64,000 nucleotides of DNA. It comes from Cervus elaphus. Its lineage: Eukaryota; Chordata; Mammalia; Artiodactyla; Cervidae. Below, piece by piece: positions 54,140-64,000 of this stretch. The notes under the pieces are model-generated. The model saw only the letters and a program-made list of their open reading frames with translations, ran no database searches and was not told where the DNA came from. Both the position numbers and the translations under genes were made by a program. How positions within the stretch are numbered: position 1 is the first letter of the stretch; each line of letters opens with the position of its first letter. The DNA lies in NCBI RefSeq assembly GCF_910594005.1, contig NC_057829.1, positions 61,983,001 through 62,047,000 of the forward strand, written 5' to 3'.

Positions 54140-54660
54140 ACCCTATGCGTGGATTCCAAGATGCATGTCCTTCTCCAGCGTCTCTTTTGGGTTCTTCTAG
54201 CTCTTAATGATAATGTCTACACTGGCCTTAGACCTTCCATAGCCTGTCTTCACCTCCGCTGTGCCTTGCATGTCACCTCCTACCTTGCATGTCGCTCTCT
54301 GGTAATACTGCTGTGCTTCCCCAAACCCTGCTCACCTCCAGACCCTTGCTCCCCTTGCTTCCTCTGCCTGGCTCACTTCCGCAAACCCTGCTGACTCATC
54401 CTAGGACTTGGACTGGACTTCGGGACCTTTCATTGACTGAGCGAGACCCCATCTCCTGTGTTCCCATGATCCTGTGTGATCACAGTCCTTGCATTTGTGT
54501 TTACATTGGTGTCTGCTATCTCCTTGCATTTCTGTTTCCCTTACCAGCTCTGACCTTGAGAGCCTGTCTCATTGACTTTATGTCTCTGCTCCCCAGCATG
54601 GGGTCTGGTACATAGGAGAAGCTCAAAACATTTTCTTGAATGAGTGAATGAATGAATGAG
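54140..54660 (+). repeat. L2 LINE 3' region
   Basis: L2-like order ending 'ggggtctggtacataggaga' and a (TGAA)n tail at about 54640-54660. Confidence 0.65.
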
Positions 54661-54799
54661 TGGAGAATGATGTAAGTTTTTGTTATGAAGAAATACATCC
54701 TGTACAGTGCTAAACATGTAGCAGATATCCCATAAATATTTATTGAATGATTCTTTGTGAAACAGAAACAATGGGATTTTTGGGAAGTGTCTCATTAAT

Positions 54800-54925
54800 T
54801 CTGGATTTCCTTTATTTCCTGAGTTGATCTCACGGGGTGGACCCCTGGGCATCTGCCTTTTTTTATAGAGCTTCCACAGGTGAATCTGGTGAGCAGCAGG
54901 GGCTGCAAATCACTGGCTTTGTAGC
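54800..54925 (+). repeat. Possible hAT-type MER fragment
   Basis: 'gggcatctgcctttttttat' to 'cagcaggggctgcaaatcac' resembles an inner part of a non-autonomous hAT element. Family is not fixed. Confidence 0.35.
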
Positions 54926-55184
54926 TTAAAATAAAAACAGGACCAAGGACGTATTGATGGTGTGAGTTTGGGTTGTACATGCTATGTGTTCCCTGCGATA
55001 CATGTATGCACTCACTGAGAGAAGTGGAGAAACAATTCCACACTGTGTTATTGCCAGTTATTGTTGGGTGTCAGGAGTCAGGATCTGGGTGACTTTAATT
55101 TTTTTTCTTTTTATGTTTTATTGTGTACTTTTTCTTTATGTAGCATATGTCACTTTTATTTAAAGTCATTTACTTTTTAAAATG

Positions 55185-55385
55185 TTTATGTTTTATTTGT
55201 TTGGTTGCTTCAGGTGAGGGATCTTCTGCAGCAGTGCTTGGGCTCCCCTCTAGTGTGGCATGTGGGCTCAATAATGACTGCACAGGCTTAGTTGGCCTGT
55301 GAGATCCCAGTTCCGCAACCAGGGATTGAACCTGTGTCCCCTGCATTGAAAGCAGGATTTTTAACCACTGGAGCCCCCCACCCCC
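55185..55385 (-). mobile_element. CHR-type SINE
   Basis: 'ggcttagttggcctgtgaga' to 'gcattgaaagcaggattttt' and 'aaccactggagccccc': reverse, diverged CHR. Confidence 0.72.
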
Positions 55386-57557
55386 CCACCGCGCCAAGAG
55401 AAGTTCTGCATATGTCATCTTTTAAACAACATAAAGAATGAGAAGAAGGGCAGTTAGACAAAGGGGTCCTGGTCGTGCTTGCCATGGCTGGTCCTGGGGT
55501 CCGTCCTGGCCTGTAGCATTCCCTGGGCTCCTGGGACCAATTCTGACTCTGGCTCTAGAACCCGACTCTTTAACCCTTTCTGAACACCCACCCCGGGTAC
55601 CTTGGAAACTGCTGTAGACATTCGCTCGGTCTGGAGCAGGCTGCCTTGTCATTCCAGGTCTCCAGGTTGAGGAATGTGGTGGGATTTGGGGGTAAGAATT
55701 TGCCAACACAATGTAGTCTCCAAATAGGTTCAGAACAGAAAAGCTGAGCTGGGCTGGGCCAGAGGTGAGGCCATTGACCTGGGGACCAAGGCCAGTAGGG
55801 ACATTGTGATACTGGGGGCTGGGTTGAGAGCCACCTGATAAGTGTGAGGCAGGGAGGGGCAGCCAGGTGGGACTCTGAGGGCTAGGAAGGTGAGACAGTT
55901 GGGGAGCAGGTAGCATGGGACCGACTGGGTCAAGGAAAGCAGCCAATTGGAGGGAGTACCCTGAACCAAGAAGCTCTTGATTTGTAATCTCTTGACTCTG
56001 GCTGCTGGGGTTGTCTGCGGGGGTGGGAGTGGTGAGGGGTGGTCTTTGCTTGTTTGTTATCTAATGCCATCTTCCTCCCAGAGCCTTTTTGAGTCTTTTC
56101 CCTGTATGTCCTCCATCAAGGTGAGCTCTTTCTTTCCTTTAAAGCCCTGATGGTCCTGTCCATGCCTCTTATGGCCTTGATCACTCTCTTATCTTTGTGC
56201 TCTTGTTTCTGGGCATGTCTTGTGCCCTCCTAAGGGTCAGATGAAGTCTCATGCATCTTTACAGTCCACTCAAGCCATGGTCAGGTCCAGGGAAGGTGGA
56301 GAAGTGCCTGGAACCTGCTTTCCTAGTTGGAAAGGTCAAGGCCAGGCTGCAGCAGGGAGGGCTCTGCTCCTGGCCTTGCGGCTGGCCTCCTGCCTGGTGC
56401 TTCCCTGGGTCACCGCGGCGACAGGATGCTCACCCACAAGCAAATAGCATCCCCCGCACAGGGCTGCCGGCCTCAGCAGTTCTTGACCCCAGCTGAGTTG
56501 AAACTGAGAGGATGCCTGTTCCAGCACCCGAGAGCCCAGCCCACAGGGCTCTCTCTCTGCCCCTGTAGTGACTGTGCTGAAAACAGATACCTCCCGCTGC
56601 CCCGGGTTTGCTGCCTCCTCTCCCCCGCCTCTGCCACAGCCTGTCGGCATGATCCACGGCAGGGGGGAGGCTTGGGGCAAAACAGGTGGTCTCCTAGCAC
56701 CCAGCTGCCAGCTGCATCCTGTATGCCAGGGAGCCTTCCCACATCCCTGCTTTCTTCTGGGTTTTAGCTCCCCTGGGAGCCTGCCTTTCTCCTTTGCCCT
56801 GGAGGGTGGTGGGTGGGGGTGGATGGAGGCGGGGAAGGGGATGAGGAGGCTGTTCCTGGCCAGCCTCGGGATAGCGGCGCACACCTGAAGGGATGAGATC
56901 TGACCTGTCCCCTCAAGTCTGGGTCAGCTCTTGCTTGACACAGATCTGGAGTCCTCGTCAGACTGGTCTCAGGCAGGGCAGGTGCTGTGGGCCATGGCCC
57001 AGGCCAGAGATAGGCCAGGCCCTGCAGCCTTCTCCTCTGGGAAACCCTGCAGGCAGGGCCGGCCACAGCCCTCCTGGTCACCCAGCTGGTGACCTTAGGC
57101 CTTCACCTGAGACCAAGGCCTGAGGGTGGCTCCACTGGGAAGTCGGGTGTTTTCTGCCTTTGGGCAGATGCTCTCTGTTGTCCCCTTTCTCTCTCACCCT
57201 CATCTCCTCCCAGAAGACCTGAGCTCTATCCCACCATATGATCCTCCTCTCAGCCTGTATTGAGCTCCTGTTGTATGCCAGGCACTGGCCTGGGCCCTGG
57301 AGCTCTTGAGATGGGTAAGGCCCAGCCCTGCCCTGATAGTTTGTTTGTAGTGCAACTCGTGTGAAGTGGTGTAAGGCTTTATTGATACAGGGCAGCTGAG
57401 AAAGAATCTTTCCTTAGAGGTGCCTTGTGGGCAGAAGACGCCCTAAGTCTTGGCTGAGCTGTTACTGCCTTTCCCCATAAGGCTTATAAAGTTTTCTACC
57501 AAACCACACTTAAAAGCTTAAAACACATAGACACACAACAGGAATCTTGTTTTTTAA

Positions 57558-57592
57558 AAAGTCAATGAAAAAAAAAAAAGAAAGTCAATGAA
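57558..57592 (+). mobile_element. Poly(A)-only insertion with TSD
   Basis: AAAGTCAATGAA at 57558-57569 and 57581-57592, separated only by an A run and one G. The first copy follows TTTTT|AA, an L1 endonuclease-like site. Confidence 0.6.
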
Positions 57593-57895
57593 TATACAAA
57601 TATATATTCTAGAAAGTTAAAGGCCCATCACCACATCCCGCTGGTGGAAAAATTGGTGTGTATCCCCCAGATATGTTTTGCTGCCCATGCTAGTACTATC
57701 TTTATAAACTTGGGATTATTTGAAGGCGCCTCTTTTCTTGGGAAGCACACAGACTTCGAGGACCACCACCTACCCCTAGCAGTTATTCCAGCTCTATACC
57801 TTTACCCAGAAAAATGGTGTCAAGCTCACAGTCTTCCTTGATTCCTGCCCCCTCCCCCAACACACACCAATTTGCACTAATTTGCATAGAAGTCA

Positions 57896-58108
57896 AGGCT
57901 TCCCTGGTGGCTCAGTCAATAAAGAATCCGCCTGCAATGCAGGAGACCTGGGTTCGATCCCTGGGTTGGGAAGATCCTCTGGAGGAGGACGTGGCAACCC
58001 ACTCTAGTGTTCTTGCCTGGAGAATCCCCATGGACAGAGAAGCCTGGCAGGCTACGGTCCATGGGGTTGCAAAGACTCAGATACTGAGCAGCTAAGCACA
58101 GCACAGCC
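57896..58108 (+). mobile_element. Bov-tA SINE
   Basis: It starts AGGCTTCCCTGGTGGCTCAG, contains 'gggttcgatccctgggttgg', and ends after 'catggggttgcaaagactca'. Confidence 0.9.
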
Positions 58109-58849
58109 CAACATCTAAAACTCTTGTGTTGAAAGCCTTTGATTGGCTAGAATTTCCTACTAGCCTCCCCTCCCGCCTTGTGCCCCAGGCTCCTCTTCCC
58201 TTGACTAGACCTGTGTGAGCAGTGGAGAAGTCCCATCTGGATCTAGAGGTGGGGCCTGTGGATTTTTCTGCCCATTCTTCCTGCCTCTGACCATGTCTCT
58301 TACCTCTTCTGTTCTTCGCCCATCTCTTCACCTCAAATAACTGAGTCACAAAAGCATCACAACCTTCTAGAATTGAGCAAAGCATCTTTTCTGGGCTGGA
58401 ATTCTGTCAGCTCCATGAGCCACTCATTTACATATGCAGATCAGAAGCTGTAATTGACAGATGTCTTAGCATTTCCATTAGAAAAAATATAGTCTAAATG
58501 TAGTTGGAGAGAAATTCTTTGGAGGCTTGTGGGGGAGGGTAATAAGAGGTCTCTGTCATGACAAGGTTGGGGGTTGCTCCACAGTCCCCCAGTGGTGGCA
58601 TGACTGTGTAGAACCGGAACCAGTTAGCCAGGGGTGGGCACTAGAAATGAAGAAAGCAGGAGACGACAACTAGAGTTTGATTTAGAAATGGCCCCTGCTT
58701 ACCACACTGCAGCTGGTGTTCAGATATTTCTGTAGTCCTGACCTTGTCCACAAAGGGTGAAGAGCAGTGTTGAGTGGGAGGACAGTGGGCCCGGGAGAGG
58801 GCACCCATCGGGGCGTGGGTGGACTCATCAGACTTCATCCCGTCTTGCT

Positions 58850-59050
58850 GCCCAGCACTCACTATTCCGGCATGACTCCAGGCCTTTGTTGCTTCTGTAC
58901 CTTCCCCCTGGAACACCTCCTCCATCACCTACTTCAAGGCCAAGTTCACAGCATTGTGGCTCCTCCATGGAGCCTCTCGGATGTGCCCATTCCCTCCTTT
59001 GCTTCCCCACCGCCTTCTGAATCTGTGGTACTTCTGGCTTGTCTGGTGGT
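58850..59050 (+). repeat. L2 fragment
   Basis: 'ctccaggcctttgttgcttc', 'cccctggaacacctcctcca' and 'cttcaaggccaagttcacag' follow the L2 order. Confidence 0.65.
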
Positions 59051-59258
59051 GTAGTCATCCCTTCATTTGTTCACTCATTCCTTCATTCAGCTAATACTGA
59101 GGGCCTATACTGTGTGAGGTGCCAGGTGCGTCTGTGAAGGAGAGACCAGGGCCCTGCCTATGAGTGGCTGGTGTTCTGATGGGAGACAGACAGAAAGAGA
59201 AGTAAACTCACCACCAGAGAACTGGGATCGCACCACTTAGGAGAGGAGAGGAGAGACT

Positions 59259-59281
59259 GGGACGGGGGCGGGGGTTGGGGG
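59259..59281 (+). other. G-quadruplex motif
   Basis: Four G tracts (3, 5, 5, 5) with loops AC, C and TT in UBTD1 intron 1. Confidence 0.65.
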
Positions 59282-61789
59282 AAGCCCGCCCTAGTTAGGG
59301 CAGCAGGGAAAGCCTCTCCGAGGAGGTGCTGTTTAAACCTTAAGGTCCTGAAAATATCATCCTCACAATCTCCGGTCCTTCAGTGTCAGGTAGGATCTTG
59401 AGCACAATGGGTGTGCAGAATCGTGTTGAAATGAATCTAGGCCACGACCCTTTTGTCTGGGCTTCAGCGGCCTGGGGGTCTGGGAGCCGGTAACCGTTGC
59501 CCTCTCCCGCTTTAGGGCTCCTAGCCCCACCTCCAGCTGTCACTTGACCAGGAAGAATTGGGTTACTTTGGGGGTGGGGTGCAGGGTCCTGTGAACTTGG
59601 GTGAGGGCCAGCCAGGCTGCTCCCAGGCCAGGCTCGTCGCATCAGGGGCTGGAGAGAAAGCGAGCATGAGCAGGGGCTGACAAGCTCCAGACAGCCTGGA
59701 GGCTCTCCGTGTGGCCAGTTCTCTTGCATCTGGATCTTCCTTCAGGGACGGTTCGCAACCACCACCACCTGCACCATTACCACTGCTATAACCCCAGAGG
59801 GAAACTGAGGCCCAGAGCTTGGAAGCTTCCTCTTTTCCTAGCAGCAGCAGAGCTCAAAAGGGGGTCTGTATATTCAGGGAGAAGAGATGGAAAGTCTGAA
59901 ATGCAAGGGTGAGGGTGAGACTTGCCCCCATCCTGACCTCCCAGCCCACTGGAGCCTGCTTATTTCCAGCGTCCTTGTCACAGGGTCAGAGATGGAAGCG
60001 GCTGGCGTGTGAAAATGTTCTAACCCGGCTCCTGCCCACCCCTTTAACAGATGCATAAACAAGGTCTGGTTGTCAGGGTGTGGGCTCCGGTATACACTGT
60101 CCACACACCTCTCTCTGCCCTAGTACAGAGCAATTTGCCTTATGTGGGAGTCAGGATTTCTTTGAACAAAATTTGCGTGGATCAGTTATTTATCATGCAT
60201 TTGTTTATATTTCTTTAAATGTGCTGCAGAGTAACACACTACAAGAGTTTCCTAAATTATGCATTCAAGTGTTTTCAAAATAAGGAATGTGAACATAATG
60301 TGTCCCCAAACGAGGAAGGATCAGTGTGCATCATTAGTGTGATTCAGCCCTGACCAGGAGACCAGCCTGATCATAGAAGCTCGCGTCCTGCTCCCCGGGG
60401 TTGCACACTGCCTGGCGCTGGCAGTTGGCCATGTGCGAGACTGAGCCATTTCCACTTTAGCGGGGGCCCCAGGGGTGTTTGAGAGTCTGTCTCCCCTGCC
60501 AGTCTTGCAGCGTTTTGTGCACCGACTCTCGTAGCTCTTGTGTGCGTGCGTGCGTGCACGATTGCACGTGTGGTTTGCTTTGCAGTGTTGGGTGGGAGCC
60601 ATGAGTGTTTGGAGGGCCAGGCTCTTGCTTAAGTCTTTGTGTCCCTTGCGAGCCCCGTACAGGTCTGTCCACAAGTGGATTGTGTTGTCTTAGAGCCTGA
60701 AGTCCCGCTGCCTCATTTTCTAGATGGGAGCCTGCAGGGAGATGACCTGCCCCAGGCCACAGTGGCTGAACCAACCAGGTGGTCTTGGGGCCAAGGTGTG
60801 CAGCCTTCAGAGCTGAGTCAGGAGCTGCTCTGCAGGTGAAGGGGGTCTGTGCCCAAGAGGCCCCATGGGCAGTGAGCATAGGGACTGGAGCCTGGGATTC
60901 CTGGGGGCTGTCGGGAGGGGTGAGCGTGCGGTGTGTTGTATCCGTGTTCTCCCCGACGCGTCCCCATCAGCTCCACTTTACCTGCCTCCCACGGGAAGTG
61001 AGCTTCTCTGAAAATCATTCACTCTTTTCTCTGAAATGAGGGTTTTGCCGCTTAGAGAAGAGCTGCCTGGAGCTGGTCGAGGCGCCCTCTGCTTGTTTAA
61101 CTTGGGGGCCTGCCCTTGTGGCCTGGCCAAGGGCGGGCTGTGCTCTGTGGGAGGACGGCCCTGCCTCTCCAGCACTCCACACAGGCGCCAGGCCCACCCC
61201 TGGAGGCCCTCGGCCCCTGGGAGCTCCCTGCCCCCGGCCCACCGCCTCCTCAGGCGTTGCCAAAACAAACAGCCGGAGGTGCCTGGGTGCCCAGAGGCCC
61301 TTCCACACAGCCACCCGCAGCAGCACCCTGGAGGCCACCGCAGTCAGCACCTCCATCCATTTCCGTCCCCTCTCCTCCTGAAGGGCCGGGGCTTCCAGCT
61401 GGAACCTTTTCTGAGGAAGGGGAGGGGCTGGGGGAACTTCCCGGGTTGGGCCCCTGCCTTTGACTCTGGCAATCTGGATCCCATTACCCTCCTGAGAGGG
61501 GTGAGGAGGCCTTGCTTTAAAAAAAAAAAAATTGTTTTTCTTTTTTTTACTTTTTATTTCATAGGAACTTCAAATAACTCAGCTTAGCTGTACACAGAAT
61601 AGGGCTCAGTAATAAATGTTTGTGGATGAAAGCGAAATTAGACCCAAGGAGGTTCGTTCATCTATTTGGCTCAGAAATGCTTTCTGAGCATCTGTTGGAG
61701 TAGCTTCTATGATGAACTTTCACAACCTACCAAGCCCTCAACACTCAGGAGAAGATCGAACCTTCTGGGGGTTTCAGAGTTGGCCTGCC

Positions 61790-61900
61790 ACCTAGTTGTG
61801 TGACCTTTGGATTAGGTGACTTAGTACATGTAAAGGTTTAGAACAGTATCTGACATATGATAAGAAGTTAGTACATGTGAGCCATGATTATTAATCTCCT
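61790..61900 (+). repeat. MIR fragment
   Basis: 'ctagttgtgtgacctttgga' and 'acagtatctgacatatgata' fit sense MIR. Confidence 0.6.
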
Positions 61901-61904
61901 GGTA

Positions 61905-62055
61905 TTTACCATAGTTCTCATAGTAATGCTGTGAGGGTAGCTGATATTATCCCCATTTTCCAGATGAGGAAACTGAGGTTCTTCAAGGATGAATAACATG
62001 CCCAAGTCAAGCATGTAAGTGGCAGAGCCAGGGTTCCATCTCAGACCTGGAGTCT
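61905..62055 (-). repeat. MIR SINE
   Basis: 'tatccccattttccagatga', 'ggaaactgaggttcttcaag' and 'taagtggcagagccagggtt': reverse MIR. Confidence 0.78.
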
Positions 62056-62509
62056 GAGGCTTTTGGCAACCCGACTGAGCTGCTTAGCCGGCTCCGGGCT
62101 GGGCATTCAGATGCCAACACTAACGAGACCAGGTGCTGCCTTGAAGAGTTCTCAGCCTGGCGCGGAGGCCAACACACACATGGTCATCAATGACTGAATT
62201 TCCGGAGGCACCACATGCATTAGAGTCAAGCCAGGCGGAGTGGGAGGCAGGGCAGGGCTGGCAGCGATGCCGCAGAGCACACGGGACTGGTCAGGGGTGC
62301 CACCAGCTGGGCCTTCCCTCCTGGGCTGGAGGCAGAGCGGCTTCTGTGCCTGTCAGCTATGCGTGTCAGAGGAGAGAGGGGGTCATCTCCCCTACCCGCT
62401 CCCAGCCCCAGCCAGGGCCTCCTCACAGCCCTGGGGACGTGGCATGCAGGCAGAACAGGACAGGGTCTGGGACAGGCACTGGGCTGAAAGTGAAGGGATC
62501 TAAACCACT

Positions 62510-62622
62510 CACTGGATTCCTACCACTGTTCCAGAGTCCCTGAACCTCAGTATTCTCATCTGTAAGATGGGAGTAATAATACTTGCCACGCAAGGTTGTT
62601 GTAAGGATTAATTGAAATGATG
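62510..62622 (+). repeat. MIR SINE
   Basis: 'cctcagtattctcatctgta' and 'gttgttgtaaggattaattg': sense MIR. Confidence 0.72.
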
Positions 62623-62626
62623 TTTT

Positions 62627-62663
62627 AAAAAAACTCTTTATAAAAAAAAAAAGCTCTTTATAA
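62627..62663 (+). mobile_element. Probable poly(A)-only insertion with TSD
   Basis: CTCTTTATAA at 62634-62643 and 62654-62663, each preceded by an A run (the second with one G). The first run follows TTTT|AAAA. Only A and one G separate the copies. Confidence 0.5.
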
Positions 62664-62689
62664 CCTTAAATCAAGTACTTGACATGACT

Positions 62690-62830
62690 AATAATAATCA
62701 CTGCCATTTTTTAGCCCCTCACACAACACTAGATTACACACAGTGCCTGCTTAATCCTTACACTAGCTCCCATTTCATGGCTGTGGAAACAGGTCCGGAG
62801 GCTCAACTGCCTGGGCTCACACAGGCCACC
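62690..62830 (-). repeat. MIR fragment
   Basis: 'tgcttaatccttacactagc' and 'catggctgtggaaacaggtc': reverse MIR, diverged. Confidence 0.6.
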
Positions 62831-63664
62831 TCTCTATATTCCAGACCTTCTGAGCTCTCTCTCCCCTTCCCGGCCCTGCCCCTTGCTAGTACCGAACCAG
62901 CCACGGGAGGGTGTGGCTGTCAGGGGGCCAAGCGGAGCGAGGCACTCTTGCCAGGCCAGCCACTCAGGCCTGGCAGCTGGCGGTGGGCAGGGCTAGAGGG
63001 ACGGGCTTTACCTGCCCACGGCCCCCGGTTGTGGTGGGAGCAGCAGGCTCTTGTCCCTGCCCGTCTGGCAAGTGAGTTTTGTCGGCCTGTGAGTCACACA
63101 GCGTTGATGAGTCAGGTTTTTCCCTCCTTCTTGCCCAGAGCAGCTGGGGAGAGGGTGGGGGGTTTTGTTAGGAAACAGGACCTCCCTCCCTCTGCTCTCC
63201 CATTGTCCCCCAGTGCCTTGGAGCTACACATTTTCTATCCAAAAGTCTGTGGCTCAGCCTGAGTCCCTACAGAAGCGGGTATCTGGGTGCTGGTCACACA
63301 GGCACGAGAGAGCAGGCCTCGGGCTGAGCAGAGTGGAGAGAGAAAGGGCCCTCATTGTTGGTAAGGAGAGTGAGGCAGCTAGTCCAGGGCTGTCTAACTC
63401 CAGAGCCCCATTCTGGGCCTCTCCTTTGGGCTTACCCACTCCTTTCTCCAAAGAGGGGCTTTGGAAGCTGGGTTTCCCAAGGCACAGGGTCCCCTGAGCC
63501 CTCTGCTCCTTGCCTTATGGCCAGTTCTGGCTGTGAGCCTTCAAAGAATGGTCCAGATGGTCAGCTCAGGCAGGCCTGGGGTTCCCCGGAGCACCCCCCT
63601 GCCAGGCTCTCTCAGAGGCCTCATTAAACAGTCAAAGCAGCCAGTCCGGCTGTCGGCCTAGTTC

Positions 63665-63785
63665 CAGATCAGTGCTTCTCAGCCCTGGTCACATACGAGA
63701 AGCTCCTGGAGAGCCTTTAAACCCCTCCGATGCTTGGGCCCTACCCCAGGCAACTAAACCAGAATCCTGAGGCCCAGGCAGCCAG
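63665..63785 (+). repeat. hAT/Charlie-type MER element fragment
   Basis: 'agtgcttctcagccctggtc', 'gggccctaccccaggcaact' and 'accagaatcctgaggcccag' resemble a common non-autonomous hAT element; the exact MER name is uncertain. Confidence 0.5.
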
Positions 63786-64000
63786 GTTTTGGACTTGACG
63801 TGCTGTGTTGTTGCCTCTCGAGAGTCTGCCCTCCGGGAGCTGACAGCCAAGTTGCAAGGGGACAGCACAATGTGTAGGGGACATGCACACAAGGAAGGCA
63901 ACCTGTGACTCAGGGCCGGCGTGGGATGCTCACACCCGGCAGGACCAGGGGTGAGGTGCGTGTGGGCCTGGAGGGAAGAGGCTCTGTCCTGTTGGATGGA

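Larger units (their letters stand above)
27221..64000 (+). other. UBTD1: UBTD1 intron 1 (partial, at least 36.8 kb)
   Basis: It starts at the GTAAGAC donor and runs past the right edge. I find no further UBTD1 exon, no other coding gene and no tRNA, rRNA or known small-RNA gene. Its repeats are listed separately. Stretches with nothing that I recognise include 27700-28120, 30300-31340, 35310-36090, 39770-40900, 41090-42200, 42400-45900, 46120-48300, 49120-51120, 51240-53120, 55390-57540, 59060-61780 and 62840-63660. Reading frames there are chance openings in GC-rich DNA. Confidence 0.85.

Noticed and set aside
56213..56222. p53-like half-site GGGCATGTCT in UBTD1 intron
   Set aside because: Only one half matches; the adjacent decamer does not fit. 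Too common to claim, despite the reported UBTD1-p53 link.
27221..64000. UBTD1 exon 2, CRISPR arrays, or a nested host gene in the intron
   Set aside because: No frame encodes the expected UBTD1 continuation, no regularly spaced repeat array exists, and no frame resembles a known protein apart from repeats.

Overview
This is nuclear DNA from a ruminant, most likely a bovid. Bov-tA/Bov-A2 SINEs are restricted to ruminants, CHR-type tRNA-Glu SINEs to the whale/hippo/ruminant group, and BovB (RTE) LINEs are abundant; all three are present on a background of old mammalian L1, L2 and MIR. Gene identity and order (MMS19 and UBTD1, head to head) match human 10q24. The species cannot be settled by reading alone.

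Left part (1-26,288, minus strand): the 5' portion of MMS19, the HEAT-repeat scaffold of the cytosolic iron-sulfur (CIA) targeting complex. Ten coding exons can be placed exactly. All have GT-AG borders and consistent phases, and together they encode residues 1-282. Exons 11 onward lie beyond the left edge. Exons 2-10 sit within 0.3-11.8 kb; intron 1 is about 14.4 kb and is heavily loaded with BovB and old L1 sequence.

Centre (about 26.07-27.65 kb): a CpG island serving as a shared promoter. The MMS19 and UBTD1 start codons are 862 bp apart and diverge. The island contains GC boxes, two CCAAT boxes, a CACGTG E-box, a short CGG tract, and two tiny upstream ORFs ahead of UBTD1.

Right part (27,151-64,000, plus strand): UBTD1 exon 1 encodes 23 codons plus one base, starting MGNC (a likely acylation signal), followed by at least 36.8 kb of intron 1. 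UBTD1 exon 2 is not in the window. I see no other protein-coding or RNA gene here. The intron holds L2, MIR, CHR, Bov-tA/Bov-A2 and L1 copies, but I recognised no BovB.

I found no new gene system. The most unusual signal is a scattered set of very short direct duplications flanking nothing but poly(A), in the clearest case poly(A) plus an 11-bp stub. They look like extremely truncated retroposition events at TT|AAAA-type sites. A second unusual structure is a BovB pair joined 5' to 5' with both 3' ends facing out, forming a large inverted repeat in MMS19 intron 1.
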